Source: Thiosocius teredinicola
Lineage (GTDB): Bacteria; Pseudomonadota; Gammaproteobacteria; Chromatiales; Chromatiaceae
Reading direction: 5' to 3'
Assembly (NCBI RefSeq): GCF_002009425.1
Contig: NZ_CP019936.1
Location: forward strand, 2,777,297-2,841,296
Length of the DNA: 64,000 nucleotides
The notes under the pieces are model-generated. The model had not been told where the DNA came from and made no database searches. It saw nothing but the letters and a program-made list of their open reading frames with translations. Shown here in pieces: positions 61,588 through 64,000 of the stretch (positions are counted from its first letter, which is position 1; each line of letters opens with the position of its first letter). The position numbers and the translations under genes were made by a program.

Positions 61588-62775
61588 ATGAGCAAAGATG
61601 TCGTTATCGTCGCCGCCGCGCGCACCGCAATCGGTTCTTTCGGCGGCAGCCTGGCGGGCGTTCCCGCACACCGCCTGGGCGCCACCGTGGTCAAAAACCT
61701 GCTGGAACGCACCGGTCTCAAATCGGACCAGATCGACGAGGTCATTCTGGGCCAGGTGCTGACCGCCGGTAGCGGCCAGAACCCCGCGCGCCAAACGGTC
61801 ATCGAGGCAGGCCTGTCGCAGGAAACGCCGGCCATGACCATCAACAAGGTTTGCGGAAGTGGCCTCAAAGCCGTGCACCTCGCCTTCCAGGCCGTGCAGT
61901 GCGGTGACGCAGACATCGTGATCGCTGGTGGCCAGGAAAACATGAGCGCCTCGCCGCACGTACTGCCCTCGTCGCGCAACGGCAAGATGATGGGTGACTG
62001 GGCCATGACCGACACCATGATCAAAGACGGTCTGTGGTGCGCGTTCAACGACTGCCACATGGGCATCACCGCCGAGAACATCGCCGAGAAGTACAGCTTC
62101 ACCCGTGCCGAGCAGGATCTGTTCGCCGCCGAATCGCAGAACCGTACCGAGAAGGCCCAGGCGGCCGGTAACTTCGATGCCGAGATCGTGCCGGTCGAGA
62201 TCCCGCAGCGCAAAGGCGATCCGGTAGTTTTCGCCAAGGACGAATTCCCACGCGCCGGCACCACTGCAGAGAAACTCGGCGGCCTGCGTCCTGCGTTCAA
62301 GAAAGACGGCACCGTAACCGCCGGCAACGCCTCGGGCATCAACGATGGGGCGGCCGCTGTTGTGGTCATGTCGGCGGAAAAGGCCGCCGAGCTGGGTCTG
62401 AAGCCGCTGGTCAGAATCGTGTCCTTCTCCAGCGCCGGCGTCGATCCGGCGATCATGGGCACCGGCCCGATCCCGGCCACCCAGAAATGCCTGGAAAAGG
62501 CCGGCTGGTCGGTCGGCGATCTGGATCTGGTCGAAGCCAACGAGGCCTTTGCCGCCCAGGCGATGTCGGTCAACAAGGAACTGGGCTGGGATACCGCCAA
62601 GGTCAACGTCTCCGGCGGCGCCATCTCGATTGGTCACCCTATCGGCGCATCCGGTGCGCGCGTACTCGTCACTCTCCTCCACGGCATGCAGCGTGAACAG
62701 GCCAAAAAAGGTTTGGCTACACTCTGTATTGGCGGCGGTCAAGGCGTCGCCATGGCCGTAGAGAGCGTGGAGTGA
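61588..62775 (+). CDS. phaA: Acetyl-CoA acetyltransferase PhaA
   Basis: A 395-residue biosynthetic thiolase that condenses two acetyl-CoA to acetoacetyl-CoA. Catalytic residues are intact: C89 in '[13 protein letters not shown]', H350 in '[23 protein letters not shown]' and C380 in '[16 protein letters not shown]'. GGAGG lies a few bases before the ATG. It is followed after one base by phaB, so the two are translationally coupled; divergent from phaE. Confidence 0.96.
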   Translation: MSKDVVIVAAARTAIGSFGGSLAGVPAHRLGATVVKNLLERTGLKSDQIDEVILGQVLTAGSGQNPARQTVIEAGLSQETPAMTINKVCGSGLKAVHLAFQAVQCGDADIVIAGGQENMSASPHVLPSSRNGKMMGDWAMTDTMIKDGLWCAFNDCHMGITAENIAEKYSFTRAEQDLFAAESQNRTEKAQAAGNFDAEIVPVEIPQRKGDPVVFAKDEFPRAGTTAEKLGGLRPAFKKDGTVTAGNASGINDGAAAVVVMSAEKAAELGLKPLVRIVSFSSAGVDPAIMGTGPIPATQKCLEKAGWSVGDLDLVEANEAFAAQAMSVNKELGWDTAKVNVSGGAISIGHPIGASGARVLVTLLHGMQREQAKKGLATLCIGGGQGVAMAVESVE

Positions 62776-62776
62776 T

Positions 62777-63514
62777 ATGCATGAGTTAAAAGATAAGGTA
62801 GCACTAATAACCGGTGGAACAGGTGGTATCGGCACGGCGATCTGTCAACGATTGGCAGCCGCCGGTGCCCGTATCGCCACCACCTACAGAAACCAGGAAA
62901 AGGCCGAGGCCTGGGCCGCCGAGCAGGATTACGATCCGGTCCTGATCGCTTGTGACGTCGGTGATTACGACGATTGCGCAAAGATGAAAACCCAGTTGGA
63001 TGACGCGCTGGGCAACGTCGACATCGTGATCAACAATGCCGGGATCACACGCGACGCGTCGTTTAAGAAGACCTCTGTCGAACACTGGCGTGCGGTAATC
63101 AACGCCGACCTCGACAGCGTGTTCAACGTCTGCCACCAGTTCGTTAACGGCATGGCCGAACGCGGCTGGGGACGGGTGGTCAACGTGTCGTCGATCAACG
63201 GGCAGAAAGGCTGTTTCGGCCAGACCAACTACTGTGCCGCCAAGGCGGGCATGCACGGTTTCACCATGGCGCTGGCGCAGGAAGTGGCGCGCAAGGGCGT
63301 GACCGTTAACACGGTATCGCCCGGCTACATCGCCACCGACATGGTCATGGCCGTTCGCGAAGATGTACGCGAGCAGATCATTGCCCAGATCCCGGTAGGA
63401 CGGCTCGGCCGGCCGGAAGAGATCGCCGGGCTGATCGCCTTCTTAGTGTCCGACGATGCCGGCTTCATCACCGGTGCCAATCTGGCCGCCAACGGCGGTC
63501 AACATATGCAGTGA
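62777..63514 (+). CDS. phaB: Acetoacetyl-CoA reductase PhaB
   Basis: A 245-residue short-chain dehydrogenase that reduces acetoacetyl-CoA to (R)-3-hydroxybutyryl-CoA with NADPH. Seen: cofactor turn 'ALITGGTGGIGTAICQRLA', 'VDIVINNAGITRD', and the catalytic set in 'VVNVSSINGQKGCFGQTNYCAAKAGMHGF' (S139, Y152, K156). The PhaB-specific 'GQKGCFGQTNY' loop separates it from FabG. Its ribosome site (GGAG) is inside the end of phaA. Confidence 0.95.
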   Translation: MHELKDKVALITGGTGGIGTAICQRLAAAGARIATTYRNQEKAEAWAAEQDYDPVLIACDVGDYDDCAKMKTQLDDALGNVDIVINNAGITRDASFKKTSVEHWRAVINADLDSVFNVCHQFVNGMAERGWGRVVNVSSINGQKGCFGQTNYCAAKAGMHGFTMALAQEVARKGVTVNTVSPGYIATDMVMAVREDVREQIIAQIPVGRLGRPEEIAGLIAFLVSDDAGFITGANLAANGGQHMQ

Positions 63515-63520
63515 AATCAC

Positions 63521-63549
63521 CCTGTGGCGGGCAAAACACCCGCCACAGG
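63521..63549 (+). terminator. Terminator-like hairpin after phaB
   Basis: CCTGTGGCGGG and CCCGCCACAGG form a perfect 11-bp stem with a 7-base loop, seven bases after the phaB stop. The following TTGCGGTTGCG is only partly T-rich, so termination may be incomplete and some transcripts may run into phaR. Confidence 0.6.
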
Positions 63550-63560
63550 TTGCGGTTGCG

Positions 63561-63566
63561 TATAAT
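63561..63566 (+). promoter_or_regulatory. -10 element of phaR
   Basis: A perfect TATAAT 54 bases before the phaR start, with no good -35 hexamer at the usual distance. phaR thus has its own promoter in addition to possible read-through from phaAB. Confidence 0.5.
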
Positions 63567-63619
63567 GTTCTCGTGCAGAGGGAAAACGCAATAAACCAAG
63601 GCACGAGAGGTGCCCGACT

Positions 63620-64000
63620 ATGCCTGCTGAACGGCTGATAAAAAAGTATCCCAACCGTCGTCTCTACGACACGACAGAGAGTCGTTACATCACCTTGGAT
63701 GAAGTCCGGCAGATGGTATTGCAGGAGATCCCCTTCAAGGTGGTCGATCGACAAAGCGACGAAGACATCACCCGCAACATCCTGTTGCAGATCATCATGG
63801 AACAGGAATCCGGCGGCGAGCCGCTGTTTTCGGCGGACGTGCTGTCACGCTTCATTCGCAACTACGGCGAGGCGGCGCAAAGCGGTTTTGCCGAGTATCT
63901 CGACACCAGTCTGCGTTTCTTCAGCGAACAGCAGAAGAACATTCAGGAACAGATGGGCAAGGCGCTCGAAGGCACGCCCATGGACTACTGGATGAAACTG
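63620..64000 (+). CDS. phaR: PHA synthesis repressor PhaR, N-terminal part
   Basis: Open to the end of the window, so the gene is cut. The first 127 residues are clear: the PHB/PHA accumulation regulator DNA-binding domain 'LIKKYPNRRLYDTTESRYITLDEVRQMVLQ' and the following 'DRQSDEDITRNILLQIIMEQE' and 'PLFSADVLSRFIRNYGEAAQSGFAEYLDTSLRFF'. PhaR represses phasin and PHA genes and is released by binding to nascent PHA granules. The ATG at 63620 has GAGAGG nine bases upstream. It is the natural binder of the TGC-N3-GCA sites. Confidence 0.93.
   Translation, partial: MPAERLIKKYPNRRLYDTTESRYITLDEVRQMVLQEIPFKVVDRQSDEDITRNILLQIIMEQESGGEPLFSADVLSRFIRNYGEAAQSGFAEYLDTSLRFFSEQQKNIQEQMGKALEGTPMDYWMKL

Overview
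The window is a chromosomal segment of a GC-rich gammaproteobacterium. Most genes have close counterparts in Chromatiales-type and sulfur-oxidising gammaproteobacteria: a two-subunit class III PHA synthase (phaE/phaC), an AcnD/PrpF methylcitrate pathway, an aceA-aceK glyoxylate shunt, ppsA/ppsR and an OmpR/EnvZ-like pair. I cannot name a genus. There are 47 confident or probable protein genes, two of them cut by the window edges. I saw no rRNA, tRNA, CRISPR array, transposase or integrase.

Layout. 0-5.3 kb: end of an FtsX-type permease with an AttH/CrtC-like lipoprotein, a di-haem cytochrome c peroxidase, and a DRE-TIM-type lyase followed by a PAS-GGDEF diguanylate cyclase. 5.5-15.2 kb: an accessory, visibly AT-richer block, all on the minus strand. 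In transcription order it reads fdtA-like, fdtB-like, a decayed frame, an LpxD-like acyltransferase, an unknown 198-aa protein, a FabH-like KAS III, a dedicated acyl carrier protein, a FemAB-like GNAT, a DegT-like PLP enzyme, a sulfotransferase, a family 2 glycosyltransferase and a second sulfotransferase. This looks like a surface-glycan locus making an N-acylated 3-amino-3,6-dideoxyhexose with a custom acyl group. Its far edge carries a stray copy of the last codons of the kinase gene found at its near edge, as expected if the block was inserted at that gene's 3' end. 16-27 kb: APH/AAA kinase, recQ, a methyltransferase, sixA-like, ydbL/ydbH-like, an EnvZ/OmpR-like pair and two small secreted proteins. 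27-34 kb: iron-siderophore uptake (AraC/PchR-like regulator, Fur-like box, TonB receptor, binding protein, permease, ATPase, DUF2218).

34-64 kb is a carbon-storage and C2/C3 metabolism block. A prpE-prpR-prpB-prpC-acnD-prpF operon burns propionate through the methylcitrate cycle, with phased palindromic operators in front and a terminator behind. A PhnD-like sensor protein is translationally coupled to a GGDEF-EAL protein. Then come ppsA/ppsR with a ferredoxin-NADP reductase (gluconeogenesis and redox), rraA-aceK-aceA (glyoxylate shunt and its switch), maeA-glcB (malic enzyme, malate synthase G), and phaC/phaE divergent from phaA-phaB-phaR (PHA synthesis and its repressor).

Together these genes let the cell take up acetate and propionate, replenish C4 acids, make PEP or pyruvate, and bank surplus acetyl-CoA as PHA. 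A TGC-N3-GCA palindrome resembling PhaR boxes occurs twice between phaE and phaA and once upstream of aceA, which suggests that storage and the glyoxylate shunt may share a regulator.
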